NCBI RefSeq assembly: GCF_003752585.1
Contig: NZ_RKHR01000004.1
Span: 372,001 to 436,000, forward strand
Length of the DNA stretch: 64,000 bases
Direction of reading: 5' to 3'
Source: Sinobacterium caligoides
Lineage (GTDB): Bacteria; Pseudomonadota; Gammaproteobacteria; Pseudomonadales; Sinobacteriaceae
Shown: one piece after another, positions 47,403 through 57,200 of the stretch
Position numbering within the stretch: position 1 is the stretch's first letter
How the letters are laid out: the number at the start of each line of letters is the position of its first letter
Made by a program: the position numbers and the translations under genes
The notes under the pieces: model-generated
Databases searched by the model: none
What the model was told of the DNA's origin: nothing
What the model saw: only the letters and a program-made list of their open reading frames with translations

Positions 47403-48806
47403 TTAATACTGGCGACCGATTATACGCCCTACCGTCTTCGCCGATAAGGTATGACTACTGCAGCGATCACTCTCTCCCTCGATAAAATAGCTGGGCATGT
47501 CGACTCGCGCCACGGTACGGCCACAAACAGCTCCATCATGTGACTCGCGACAAATCGGCGCCTGAAAATGGTTTAACCAGGCACGATAACGTGTCACATC
47601 ACATTCGCAGTGCGCTGCCGCGTGGCGGTCGGGAGCCTCGAGGTACTCCGACAAGTCTTCGATATCGATATTCATCTCACCAGCACCCGGCTGAAAAGCA
47701 ACAAAACGAATACCGCTCTGCACCATCTGTTCCAATAATTGGTCGCCGCCCTCGATAAACAACCGACGCTTGTCTGCCTCCAACTGCGCCACCTGCTGCT
47801 GCAGATGAGTGATCTTGTTATCGCGGTAAGTCACCTCAAGCTGGCGCAAATCAAGTTGCTCGCTCGACTCTGCGAGCGCGACCGAGAGGCGGGCGCGCGA
47901 CTCGACTTCATACTGCTTCTTGAGTTCATCAAAGCGCTGATGGTCTGTCACTCTCGCCCGCTGGAAGCGCTCTTGCACTTGCTCCCGCGCCGCACTGAAC
48001 TCCGCCAGCTGCTGCGCCTGCAGTTGCTCCGCTTGTTCGGCACGCCTCTCTGCCGCCTGCAGGCGCTGCGCTAGCGCTTCAAGCTCGACACTCTGAGCCT
48101 CAGACTTATCGTTATAGTGCTTATGCACATCCACCAGCTGCTGGTTGTGCTCTGCCTTTAATGTGGATAAGTGCAGCTGCTGTGCCTTCAACAGGGTCGA
48201 AATCTGCTCGTGCTCCGGCATCGACACACGACTAGCGCTATCCGTCAGCGATTCGACACGGCTTTCGACAGCCAGTAATGGCGGCTCAACTCTGTGGCTC
48301 TCCTGCCCACTAGAAACCACGTTCGCCATGCCAAGCATTGGCGCAAAAGTGTTAGCACGGCGACTGGAGATGCCTAACTTATTAGCACGGACGGCAGCAC
48401 GAATGACCGCGAAGCTGTTGTCCTGCGAGCTGAGTACGGGGTCCCATAACTGTGCGCTCATCCAGCTCACTGGACACTGACTACGGCACACCAAACGAAT
48501 CGGTCCCGCCCCCATATCCGGCCCTTCCGAGGCCGATTCCAGCAGGTGTTGCAAAGGGATGTTCCACTGCTGATCGGCCTGGCCCGTAGCATCAAAGTGA
48601 ATCTGAAAGAACAGTGCCGCGACCACGTGAAGATCGGCATCGATACGAACAAACACCGCCTGCTGCTGCTGTCCCGCATAGTCGGAAAGCCCCACGACAT
48701 GATCCAAGACCGCCTCGAACTCGGGGTAGAACATCTCTTTGACGACACGGTTATTTTGCACAAACAACACAGCTTCGGTGCTGCCGGTGGCGGCTTGATG
48801 GTACAT
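47403..48806 (-). CDS. Conserved coiled-coil protein, function unknown
   Basis: A 467-residue protein in three parts. The N-terminal globular domain (1-165) includes Q-N-N-R-V-V-K-E-M-F-Y-P-E-F-E-A-V-L and R-L-V-C-R-S-Q-C-P-V-S-W. A long coiled coil follows (about 205-355, rich in Q, E, L and A), and the C-terminal domain has several cysteines and histidines (H-C-E-C-D near 415, I-C-R-E-S-H, V-C-G-R). Relatives occur in Pseudomonas in the same neighbourhood and are sometimes labelled ParA-like without a P-loop. No P-loop is visible here. Confidence 0.82.
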   Translation of the reverse strand: MYHQAATGSTEAVLFVQNNRVVKEMFYPEFEAVLDHVVGLSDYAGQQQQAVFVRIDADLHVVAALFFQIHFDATGQADQQWNIPLQHLLESASEGPDMGAGPIRLVCRSQCPVSWMSAQLWDPVLSSQDNSFAVIRAAVRANKLGISSRRANTFAPMLGMANVVSSGQESHRVEPPLLAVESRVESLTDSASRVSMPEHEQISTLLKAQQLHLSTLKAEHNQQLVDVHKHYNDKSEAQSVELEALAQRLQAAERRAEQAEQLQAQQLAEFSAAREQVQERFQRARVTDHQRFDELKKQYEVESRARLSVALAESSEQLDLRQLEVTYRDNKITHLQQQVAQLEADKRRLFIEGGDQLLEQMVQSGIRFVAFQPGAGEMNIDIEDLSEYLEAPDRHAAAHCECDVTRYRAWLNHFQAPICRESHDGAVCGRTVARVDMPSYFIEGESDRCSSHTLSAKTVGRIIGRQY

Positions 48807-48999
48807 AAACTCGACTTCCCTTCCCTAGCTGGTAATACTGACGAGAAACGCCAGCTAAAGCTCAATCAAACTGAGGCAGCAATCAACGCAACGCTAGAGT
48901 ATGGTCGAAAACAAGCCGGAATAATGTGACAGGCAGCACGCTTTCCAGACCAATAGAGGCACTAATAGGGGCAACAAAAGACGAGTATATCGATGTAGG

Positions 49000-49035
49000 A
49001 AAAAGATTATCCACTCATACAGACAGTAGGAGTGG
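49000..49035 (-). terminator. Terminator of the tRNA cluster
   Basis: CCACTC (49011-49016) pairs with GAGTGG (49030-49035), overlapping the CCA end of the last tRNA-Val. On the minus strand the stem is followed, after ATAATC, by a T5 tract. Confidence 0.65.
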
Positions 49036-49108
49036 TGGGTGATGACGGGATCGAACCGCCGACATCCACCTTGTAAGGGTGGCGCTCTCCCAGCTGAGCT
49101 AATCACCC
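49033..49108 (-). tRNA. tRNA-Val (TAC), copy 1
   Basis: A 76-nt cloverleaf with encoded CCA. The acceptor GGGTGAT/ATCACCC, the anticodon arm CCACC-CTTACAA-GGTGG (anticodon TAC) and the T arm GGCGG-TTCGATC-CCGTC are all perfect. It is the 3'-most gene of the second Val-Asp-Val unit as transcribed. Confidence 0.97.
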
Positions 49109-49200
49109 ACAGCTACGACCAAAGGGAGGGTCATAGTGGGTTGCGACTTATCCACTTTTTACTTGAGACCTTCTCGTTAGAGGTGCTCTCAAAGCAATAG

Positions 49201-49277
49201 TGGCGGGCCGGACGGGACTCGAACCCGCGACCTCCGGCGTGACAGGCCGGCATTCTAACCAGCTGAACTACCGGCCC
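49201..49277 (-). tRNA. tRNA-Asp (GTC), copy 1
   Basis: 77 nt with encoded CCA. The acceptor is GGGCCGG/CCGGCCC; the anticodon arm CCGGC-CTGTCAC-GCCGG gives anticodon GTC. It is identical to the copy at 49803 and has the same downstream spacer. Confidence 0.97.
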
Positions 49278-49347
49278 GAATCGCTATCGTTACTATTATC
49301 GACTGACTTGCAGTCATCCAACTCCATGGCGTCAAACGCTATAAAAT

Positions 49348-49423
49348 TGGTGGGTGATGACGGGATCGAACCGCCGACATCCACCTTGTAAGGGTGGCGC
49401 TCTCCCAGCTGAGCTAATCACCC
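49348..49423 (-). tRNA. tRNA-Val (TAC), copy 2
   Basis: 76 nt, identical in sequence to the other three Val genes, CCA encoded. It is the first gene of its unit and lies just downstream of the promoter at 49445-49472. Confidence 0.97.
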
Positions 49424-49444
49424 ATTCTGTAGCAACGGATGCGC

Positions 49445-49472
49445 ATTCTACAGCTCTACCAAAAACTGTCAA
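49445..49472 (-). promoter_or_regulatory. Sigma-70 promoter of second tRNA unit
   Basis: On the minus strand TTGACA (49467-49472), a 16-base spacer and TAGAAT (49445-49450). It is the same promoter as at 50034, with a diverged spacer, indicating that it was copied with the tRNAs. Confidence 0.88.
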
Positions 49473-49616
49473 CAGTCAGGGAAGATTTTGTCACCGATAA
49501 AACGACGATAACGCACGCAGAGCGCACAAGTGATCCACAGCGACTTTTCCTCACACGAGGCAAAAAAAGCAAGCACAACAAACAATGAGCAATAAAGGTA
49601 GTGGTAAGATCAATAA

Positions 49617-49637
49617 CCAATCCAGAGGGTGGATTGG
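49617..49637 (-). terminator. Hairpin after tRNA-Val copy 3
   Basis: CCAATCC (49617-49623) pairs with GGATTGG (49631-49637) around a seven-base loop, overlapping the CCA end of the tRNA. On the minus strand it is followed by TTATTGATCTT, a weak T tract, so termination may be partial. Confidence 0.5.
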
Positions 49638-49710
49638 TGGGTGATGACGGGATCGAACCGCCGACATCCACCTTGTAAGGGTGGCGCTCTCCCAGCTGAG
49701 CTAATCACCC
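49635..49710 (-). tRNA. tRNA-Val (TAC), copy 3
   Basis: 76 nt, identical to the other Val copies. It closes the first Val-Asp-Val unit in the direction of transcription. Confidence 0.97.
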
Positions 49711-49802
49711 ACAGCTACGACCAAAGGGAGGGTCATAGTGGGTTGCGACTTATCCACTTTTTACTTGAGACCTTCTCGTTAGAGGTGCTCTCAAAGCAAT
49801 AG

Positions 49803-49879
49803 TGGCGGGCCGGACGGGACTCGAACCCGCGACCTCCGGCGTGACAGGCCGGCATTCTAACCAGCTGAACTACCGGCCC
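49803..49879 (-). tRNA. tRNA-Asp (GTC), copy 2
   Basis: 77 nt, identical to the copy at 49201. The 92-base spacer between it and the next Val gene is identical to the corresponding spacer in the other unit. Confidence 0.97.
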
Positions 49880-49936
49880 GAATCGCTATTGTTACTTCAC
49901 ATGGCCAACTCTAACGTGATCAATCAACGTAAGAAT

Positions 49937-50012
49937 TGGTGGGTGATGACGGGATCGAACCGCCGACATCCACCTTGTAAGGGTGGCGCTCTCCCAGCTG
50001 AGCTAATCACCC
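49937..50012 (-). tRNA. tRNA-Val (TAC), copy 4
   Basis: 76 nt, identical to the other Val copies. It is the first gene transcribed from the promoter at 50034-50061. Confidence 0.97.
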
Positions 50013-50033
50013 ATGCTGTAGCAACGGATGCGG

Positions 50034-50061
50034 ATTCTACAGCTCTGCCGAGCGTTGTCAA
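50034..50061 (-). promoter_or_regulatory. Sigma-70 promoter of first tRNA unit
   Basis: On the minus strand a perfect TTGACA (50056-50061), a 16-base spacer and TAGAAT (50034-50039), followed by the tRNA-Val 22 bases further on. The bases just after the -10 (CCGCATCCG) are not the classic GCGCC discriminator. Confidence 0.9.
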
Positions 50062-50205
50062 CGGCTTTGCCGGAAACTTTTCAGCAATAATTTCATCATA
50101 GCCATTGAGGCGTGTGTGACGCCCCCGGCTGGCGCTATCTTCAGCGGTGAATATTCGCTAAGATCAAGAGCATCGAACCCACCTTGTCATTGCTGGAGTG
50201 CCTTC

Positions 50206-51753
50206 ATGCCCTCGCTGCTTAGCCTCCTCATCGCCTTGGTACCCTGCCTGATCTGCTTCTATCTATATCGCCTTTACCGTCACAGCCAACAGCAGGTCGA
50301 CCAGCTGCAGCAAGCGCTTTCCAAGCAGCAGAGCCAGCAACACGGCCTCGAGCGAAGCATCGAGCATAAACAAAACAAACTGAATAACGCCAACGCCCGT
50401 CTGTTCGAGGCTGTCGCCCGCCACGAAATCAACCAAGAGCTCATCGACGAGGCCCAGGAGTATCTACACAGTATCCTCAATGCGATGCCCTCGATCCTCA
50501 TCGGCATCACCGCAGACGGCATGATTACTCATTGGAATCGCTATGCCGAACGCGCGACCGGTATCAGTGCCGCTAACGCCCTCGGCACCCCACTGGCTAC
50601 TACTTATGCACAACTGCCAATCAGCCAACAGCGACTCACCGAGATCATCAGCAAAGGACGTAGCAAGCGCTTCGAGCACCTACAGATTGGCGTGGGCTCA
50701 CTCACCGAATACCATGACATGGCCGTCTATCCGCTTCATGCTCACCAGCCGCTATCAGAGCAGCCGTTACCCGAGCATCAATCATCAGAGCATCAATCAT
50801 CAGAGCAACTATCATCAGAGCATCAATCATCAGAGCATCAATCATCAGAGCAACAGCCATCAAAACACCGACAGCAGCAGACAGCCGCCAGCGGGGCTGT
50901 CATCCGCATCGATGATGTGACAGCGAGAGTCAACCTTGAGAACAATGTGATGCAACACGAGAAACTCACCTCCCTCGGCGAGCTGGCGGCGGGACTCGCC
51001 CATGAGCTCAATAATCCGCTGGGTGTCGTACTGCAGAGCCTACAAACGATCGATCGACGACTACAATCCGACCGTGCCAATAATTGCCAGCTCGCGCAAG
51101 AAGCCGGTATCGAGCTTGAAAAACTCAACCGTTACCTTGAGCAACAAGAGATCCCCCTATTTCTCGACAATATCAAGCAGGCCGGCAACCGCGCCAGCCA
51201 AATTATCCACAACATGCTGGAGTTCTCCCACGCCAATAACCTCCAGCACCGCGACGAAGACATCATCGAGCTGATCGAAAGCAGCCTATCGATGACCAGC
51301 ATGACGATGCAGCCGAACAATCAACTGCACTTTAAGGACATCATCATTCGCCGCCACTACCCCGACACGCTACCACGAGTGTGCTGCGGCTCTGCGGAGA
51401 TCCAGCAGGTGTTACTCAACCTGTTCAAAAATACCTGCCAAGCCCTCGGCGACGACACCCGCGACCAACCCCCCGCCCCCGCCATTGATATCGCGCTGCG
51501 CCATAGCGATGAATACATGATCATCAGCATCAAAGACAACGGCCCCGGCATCCTCGCTGAGGCAAAGCGTCATATCTTTAACCCGTTCTTCACGACTAAG
51601 GCCGTCGGCCATGGCACAGGGCTCGGGTTATCACTCTCCTACTTTATTATCAGCAAGCGTCACGGCGGTACTATCAACGTCGAATCAGAAGCCGGCCAGG
51701 GCTGTGAATTCATTATCCAGCTGCCACTGCAAGCCAATCACGACGCCGAGTAA
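50206..51753 (+). CDS. PAS-containing sensor histidine kinase with repeat linker
   Basis: A 515-residue membrane-bound kinase: one N-terminal membrane helix (residues 3-22), a coiled coil (25-85), and a PAS domain (86-178, L-N-A-M-P-S-I-L-I-G-I-T-A-D-G). A linker with pentapeptide repeats H-Q-S-S-E (191-220) follows. The kinase core has the phospho-acceptor in G-L-A-H-E-L-N-N-P-L-G (His266), and N, G1 (D-N-G-P-G-I) and G2 (G-H-G-T-G-L-G-L-S) boxes. It resembles NtrB-like four-helix kinases. No response regulator is adjacent. The ATG at 50206 has GGAG upstream and opens the helix. Confidence 0.9.
   Translation: MPSLLSLLIALVPCLICFYLYRLYRHSQQQVDQLQQALSKQQSQQHGLERSIEHKQNKLNNANARLFEAVARHEINQELIDEAQEYLHSILNAMPSILIGITADGMITHWNRYAERATGISAANALGTPLATTYAQLPISQQRLTEIISKGRSKRFEHLQIGVGSLTEYHDMAVYPLHAHQPLSEQPLPEHQSSEHQSSEQLSSEHQSSEHQSSEQQPSKHRQQQTAASGAVIRIDDVTARVNLENNVMQHEKLTSLGELAAGLAHELNNPLGVVLQSLQTIDRRLQSDRANNCQLAQEAGIELEKLNRYLEQQEIPLFLDNIKQAGNRASQIIHNMLEFSHANNLQHRDEDIIELIESSLSMTSMTMQPNNQLHFKDIIIRRHYPDTLPRVCCGSAEIQQVLLNLFKNTCQALGDDTRDQPPAPAIDIALRHSDEYMIISIKDNGPGILAEAKRHIFNPFFTTKAVGHGTGLGLSLSYFIISKRHGGTINVESEAGQGCEFIIQLPLQANHDAE
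50776..50850 (+). repeat. 15-bp tandem repeats encoding H-Q-S-S-E
   Basis: Five in-register 15-base units (four CATCAATCATCAGAG, one CAACTATCATCAGAG) with diverged flanking units. Unit length is a multiple of three, so gain or loss changes the linker length without breaking the frame. Confidence 0.88.
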
Positions 51754-51908
51754 ATAAGCGCCAAAAGCGACATATGCCAATACTCGCCGATTGTGTTACC
51801 CTTCGCGCCTTCGGCCCTATTTTCTCAGCCATGGTGGTCCATCGACGCGTACAATCGGCGTTGATACTCACCGGCTCTCATCCCCTGTCGTTTTACGGGT
51901 AACGCGCT

Positions 51909-52265
51909 ATGGAAATCTACAAAGACTTTATCTTCGAAGCAGCCCACCTGCTGCCAAACGTCCCTGCGGGACACAAGTGTGGACGCCTGCACGGCCACTC
52001 CTTTCACGTGCGCCTTTATATTAGCGGCGAGATCGGCGAAAAGAGCGGCTGGATCATGGATTTTGGCGATATCAAAGGCATCTTCAAGCCTATCTACGAC
52101 CGCCTTGATCACTACTACCTCAACGACATCCCAGGCTTGGAGAACCCCACCAGCGAGGTGTTAGCAAAGTGGATCTGGCAACAGCTGAAGCCCGAGCTAC
52201 CTCAGCTCTCGTGCATAGAAATTAAAGAGACCTGCACCAGCGGCTGCATCTACCGCGGTGAGTAA
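51909..52265 (+). CDS. queD: 6-carboxytetrahydropterin synthase QueD
   Basis: A 118-residue tunnelling-fold enzyme of queuosine synthesis that makes 6-carboxy-5,6,7,8-tetrahydropterin. Zinc ligands are His13 (F-E-A-A-H) and H-G-H in L-H-G-H-S-F; the catalytic cysteine is in G-H-K-C-G-R-L. D-Y-Y-L-N-D-like L-D-H-Y-Y-L-N and E-x-x-T-S-E are also present, and the C-terminus is C-I-E-I-K-E-T. No other que genes are close. Confidence 0.93.
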   Translation: MEIYKDFIFEAAHLLPNVPAGHKCGRLHGHSFHVRLYISGEIGEKSGWIMDFGDIKGIFKPIYDRLDHYYLNDIPGLENPTSEVLAKWIWQQLKPELPQLSCIEIKETCTSGCIYRGE

Positions 52266-53133
52266 ACCCGCATACGGCCAAGGAGGGCCGTACCGCTAAC
52301 CAGCTATCCACAGACCATCACCATAAACAAGTTTATCCCCAGCGGATAAACGACGGCACTCAACAACACGCGCTCACTCGGTCAACAAGCGACAACAACG
52401 AAAAAATTTCCGCATTATTGTTAATAACCCTTGACAGCCAGGCCACAAGCGACCAAAAAAAGCAGAGTTTGACCTTCATCAAAAGCCTTTATGCACAATT
52501 TTTCAAAATTGACAATCTGTCAACGTAGAAATATACACATTGTTTTGAAAATAAAACAAACTACTGTTTTTAAAGGGTTTAATAGTATTTGGTTGCAAAG
52601 TAATCAATCTAAAGAAAGCACGTAACAATGCGCCTCACAGGCTCATCCCAACACCTTGCGCACAGAGTTACCCACAAAAACTGTGGAAATCATTACAGAG
52701 AGGTTACCTGTGTGCATAAACGACGCATTCAGCACTTTTCTATCAACAGATTCGCTGACAACATTGAATAACTCCCTGTACCAAACCTGTAAACACCGCC
52801 GCAATTACGGCTATAGCCATGACTATAACCACGACTACAAACGCTATTACAACAACAGCAACAAGATACACAAGGATAAATAGAGCCCAACACGATAGCG
52901 TCGACGCTTAAACAGAGATACTGACATCGGCCACTCCTTTCGCTAACTCCCCCTACTCACTATAGCAATCGCACGAAGCGATCGACCAAGGCCTCACCTC
53001 TATCTGTTGTAGCCTCCCCTTTCAATCCTTTATCATCGACGCTGGCATGATGCCATCGCCTACTGGAGCCACCCACAGGGAGCTCTGAGGCGGTCACTCG
53101 TATTACCCCATTTGTTTTCACTGGAGGAAAACT
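52266..53133. other. AT-rich intergenic region with clustered DnaA-box-like sites
   Basis: 870 bases without a supported gene. Two perfect TTATNCACA boxes occur (52489-52497 on plus, 52711-52719 on minus, both TTATGCACA). Four one-mismatch boxes lie at 52304-52312, 52333-52341, 52531-52539 and 52668-52676. The AT-rich part is 52500-52620. A 75-codon frame at 52656-52883 is biased in composition and not called. Confidence 0.5.
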
Positions 53134-54144
53134 ATGCTCAACTGTTCACGCCGTCTACTCTTATCGGCCGGCCTTATCGCCGCCAGTAGCCTGTCATTTG
53201 CTGCCGCCGACGACAGCGCCAACGAACCACTACAATTCAAAAAAAATAAACTGGCAACTGATCGCGTCATCGCGGAATACTACCCCTTGGTTAACAACAA
53301 TGAATGGGATGCATTCTTTTCCTTGTTCCACCAAGATGCACACTTTGAAGCACCGTTTAACAGCCTGCTCGATGGCATAGAAAATATCGCCCCGTTTTAC
53401 TACAACGTCGCCGAAACCTTTCCCGATCACACCGACACTCCCGTTGAGGTTATTTCCCTCGGCAATCAAGCCGCCGTGCGTTTAGCGTTTTCTGGCACCA
53501 CTGCCTGGGGTGTACCAGTGACGTTTGAGGCCGTCGATTGGTTTAAGATTAACAAGGGAAAAATCGCCGCCGAGGGTATCTTCTTCGACATCGCCAAGAT
53601 GCCCAATGAAATTCTCTGCCCCGCCATTGCCTCGCCCCCTGCCCCTGGCACGGTCAATACACCGCTGCTGCTCAGCAACAAAACGGGTAAGACTGGCTGG
53701 AGCATTGATCAACAAAAAATTGTTAGCGCCAACGATGTCAAAGCACTGGCTAAAAACCTCAAAACCATTGACGCCTATTATAAACGGGTCAACAACGATC
53801 AGCTGGAGTCGTTTTATACCCTGTTCGCCGACGACGTCGTCTTTCACGGTCCCGGCGGCTTTAGCAGCCACAGCAAAACAGCCATGCAACCTTTTTTCTC
53901 GCAAGCACTCTCCGGCTTTCCTCACCATCGTGACACGCCACAACAAGTAATGGTTTCAGGGCAGACGATCGCAGTATTGCTGCAATTTACCGGTACCGAC
54001 ACCTCCGGTAACGCTATCGCCTTCAACGCCGTTGACTGGTTCCAGCTGGACAATGGTGTCATCACCTCGCTGCGTATCTTCTTCGACCTCGCACACTTCC
54101 CACAATCGCTGGCTGCCGGTCGCTGCCAGGCAGAGTCTGCGTAG
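53134..54144 (+). CDS. Exported protein with two NTF2/SnoaL-like domains
   Basis: A 336-residue protein with an N-terminal signal peptide (C-S-R-R-L-L-L-S-A-G-L-I-A-A-S-S; twin arginines may make it Tat-dependent) and two related domains, about residues 40-155 and 210-325. Matching landmarks are A-E-Y-Y-P-L-V-N-N-N-E-W-D-A-F-F and A-Y-Y-K-R-V-N-N-D-Q-L-E-S-F-Y, F-P-D-H-T-D-T-P and F-P-H-H-R-D-T-P, E-A-V-D-W-F-K and N-A-V-D-W-F-Q, F-F-D-I-A and F-F-D-L-A. A strong ribosome-binding site (GGAGG) precedes the ATG. Ligand unknown. Confidence 0.85.
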   Translation: MLNCSRRLLLSAGLIAASSLSFAAADDSANEPLQFKKNKLATDRVIAEYYPLVNNNEWDAFFSLFHQDAHFEAPFNSLLDGIENIAPFYYNVAETFPDHTDTPVEVISLGNQAAVRLAFSGTTAWGVPVTFEAVDWFKINKGKIAAEGIFFDIAKMPNEILCPAIASPPAPGTVNTPLLLSNKTGKTGWSIDQQKIVSANDVKALAKNLKTIDAYYKRVNNDQLESFYTLFADDVVFHGPGGFSSHSKTAMQPFFSQALSGFPHHRDTPQQVMVSGQTIAVLLQFTGTDTSGNAIAFNAVDWFQLDNGVITSLRIFFDLAHFPQSLAAGRCQAESA

Positions 54145-54170
54145 CATTGCCCACTTTATTTAAAACAAAA

Positions 54171-54195
54171 AAAAGCTGCCTTATGGCAGCTTTTT
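54171..54195. terminator. Bidirectional intrinsic terminator
   Basis: AAAAGCTGCC (54171-54180), loop TTAT, GGCAGCTTTT (54185-54194), with A8/T5 flanks. It sits between the converging NTF2 protein and the collagen-like lipoprotein genes and suits both. Confidence 0.93.
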
Positions 54196-54212
54196 AATTT
54201 TAAAAAATGAAT

Positions 54213-57200
54213 CTATTGAGGCATTAGCTCCTCACTAAACTTTCTTATTTTTATAACAGCATGATCAAACCAATGATAACTAGGCTTCGCCAAATAAATG
54301 CTTCCCGCACTATCACTTAATAAGTAACCGTCAAAATAACTAGGATCCAGATAAAAGTTATCTCTATCATCGTCAATCACTAAATGCTTACCTAACTCAT
54401 TACCTGCGCTATCGTAACGGAATAAATAATTCCCACTGGCATCGCCCTGATACTCACCACCTACACTTGCAAAGCCATAATACTCAGCACCAGAACGGAT
54501 AACTTGACCGAAATGATCATCACTAAAGCTGCCAAACTGCTTGCTCGACAGAACTTGGCCATCAGAGCTCAACATCGCATGAATAAAGTCCTCACCTAAA
54601 ATAGCAGTATTACCTGCGAAATTACCAGGCGTGCTACCATAAACGACCACGTTATCATCGTCATCTATCAGTATTTTATTTAGATAAAACCAGTTATTTG
54701 TAGGTAACTCAAGACTCCACTCTACCGCTCCATTTAAAGCATTAAACTTTAATACTCTAATACCAAAAACATCTCTATCATCGCTGAAAGCAATAAAAGA
54801 GTTACCTTGGCTGTCAACAACAACGCTTTGAAAAACCAGGTTATAATGTTCAGGATCTACCACATCGATATCATCCTGCTGCCATAACAACTCACCTGCG
54901 CTATTAAATTTAGCGAGATAGAATTTACCATCAATTTGGTCGTTATCCACATCTTCCCTAAAGTTTCCTTGTGCTACGAAAATATCATCATTTCCCCCCA
55001 CGACTATCGATGGAGACTCTAAAGCACTTGAAAAGGATCGCTGCCATAACAGAGCGCCTTGCACGTTGTATTTTTCCATCAGAAGCGCATCATCGCCCAT
55101 GCCTTTCTGCGTACGTAATATGACAGGCTGGCCAAGACCGTCCAACGCCATCGCCACCGCCTCATCACTGCGATCACTACCCAACTGCTTAATCCCTAAG
55201 GACTCACCCTCTAAGCTAAACTGCGCCAAGAATACATCCGCATTCCCCCCGAGATATTCCGCTCCCTCAAGCGCTCCTTCAGTCACTGTACCAAACACAT
55301 ACAGCGTATCATTTGCACTAACCTGAATATCCTTAACGCCAATGCTGCCTTGATCAGGATTCTGCCGTGGTATAAACAAGTTTTTTACACCATAACGATC
55401 AGGATTTATTCCCTGTATTGCCACTGTATGCATAGCCTTAAGTGGATCAACATCGATCGCATTAGCATTAACAGGCACTAGCGATATCTCGATTGTCTTA
55501 TCCTCATCTAATTCACCTAACAGCTCAATAGAAATACTGGTATGGAAGCCTGATAAGTCATTACCAACAACCAACGATGACTCCCAAGCATTATAATCAA
55601 CACCTAATTCAGCGGTACCGCCAAAATGCAACTCAACGGTCTGCTCGATAGACGGTGTACCCGACCACTGCACCTCGAGCCAAAAATTGCCATATCCCTG
55701 AAATGATGAAGAAGACTCGACAAAACCGATCACCGGCTTCACCTCGTTGTCCACATAGGTGACCTGACGGACACGAGCTTCTTCTGCTAGCAGCACCAAA
55801 TCACTTGCCGGACCTCCTAACGTCATCAGCTCAAACTCAACGGCAAAATCACTCAAGAAGCGCTGATCATCTTCGACAATAAACTGGATTTTTTTCTGAG
55901 TTTCACCAGGCGCGAAGAAAAAGACACTCTCCTCTTGATAGTCCTGACAATTAGAGCCATCGATCTCACAGATACGGTAGCCTAGTGGGAAAGACCAATA
56001 ATCGTTATAACTAAGGCTGATACCGATCTCAGTAGCGCTCGGCGCACTGAGCGACACAATCATCTCACTTACCTCATCAACACCCTCGACCACCGCTCCT
56101 GGTTCGGTAATGGTGACATGAATAGGCTCAACCACATCGAGTACTACCGCTTTCAGTGTCGCTTTTTCCCCGTCACTTACCGCAATAACAAACTCATGAC
56201 GACCAAGCTCAATAGCGTCCGTATTAGCACTTAAAATCGCTGAATAATCATAACACCGCATTCGACCTTCATCATACAGCGCACAACTATAAGGTGCTGA
56301 AGGAGCTGACTCAATACGCAACCAGTCCGGTGCATCAATCAACGTTAGCTCGGTGCTATCGTCATTATAATCACTATACAAAATCGCCCACACACTCATT
56401 GTATCGGGCGCTACGTTTAATTGATGACGACCAGCCTCATCGGTCCCTACAGCCGTGTGATGATGAGAGAAGAATTGATCATTTGATAAATAGGCTAATT
56501 CAGCAACTGGTTTCGAGTTATCTGCACAGATATAAGCAGTAGACGACAGCTCTTCGCTCTCTAAGCGGCCGTTTTCATTCGTATCAAAACCAACATAGGT
56601 ATAGTTTGTCGTATGCAGGCAAGGCCCATCTTCACGTGATTCTTGCTGTATCAGTAATTCACCAATGTATCCATCAGCACCGTCTTGACCGTCAGCACCG
56701 TCTTGGCCGTCAGCACCGTCTTGACCATCAGCACCGTCTTGGCCGTCAGCACCGTCTTGGCCGTCAGCACCGTCTTGACCATCAATACCGTCTTGGCCAT
56801 CTACGCCATTTTGACCGTCAGCTCCGTCTTGACCGTCAACGCCATTTTGACCATCAGCACCGTCTTGACCATCAGCACCGTCTTGGCCGTCAACACCGTC
56901 TTGACCATCAGCACCGTCTTGACCATCAGCACCGTCTTGGCCGTCAACACCGTCTTGACCATCAGCACCGTCTTGACCATCAGCACCGTCTTGACCGTCA
57001 GCACCGTCTTGACCGTCTTGACCGTCTACGCCACGACAAATATGCTGAGTGCTGGTGATTTCTTCTGGGTCCAGAGTACCATTCTCGTTAATATCAAGGC
57101 CGCTCTGTAGGCTTTGGCCACCAGCCACACAAAGCGCTTGTTCTGGCGAAATAACCAGCAATGAAGTAAGACCCGGCTTACCTGCCACGCCGTTACAAAG

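Noticed and set aside
47403-48806. ParA-type partition ATPase
   Set aside because: Relatives are sometimes labelled so, but no P-loop or deviant Walker motif is present; it is a coiled-coil protein.
49033-50012. tRNA cluster as a prophage or island attachment site
   Set aside because: Repeated tRNA sequence is explained by the tandem duplication; no integrase or foreign genes lie next to it.
51754-51908. preQ1 riboswitch upstream of queD
   Set aside because: No preQ1-type short pseudoknot or A-rich tail pattern recognised in the 155-base gap.
52656-52883. 75-codon frame in the queD downstream gap
   Set aside because: Tyr/Asn/Lys-rich low-complexity tail, no ribosome-binding site, overlaps the DnaA-box-like cluster.
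56606-57110. Long open frames on the plus strand rich in V-L-T-V-S-T or Q-H-R-L-D, and a minus frame rich in V-L-M-V-K-T
   Set aside because: They are alternative-phase readings of the collagen-like 9/18-base repeat array; no ribosome-binding sites or domains.
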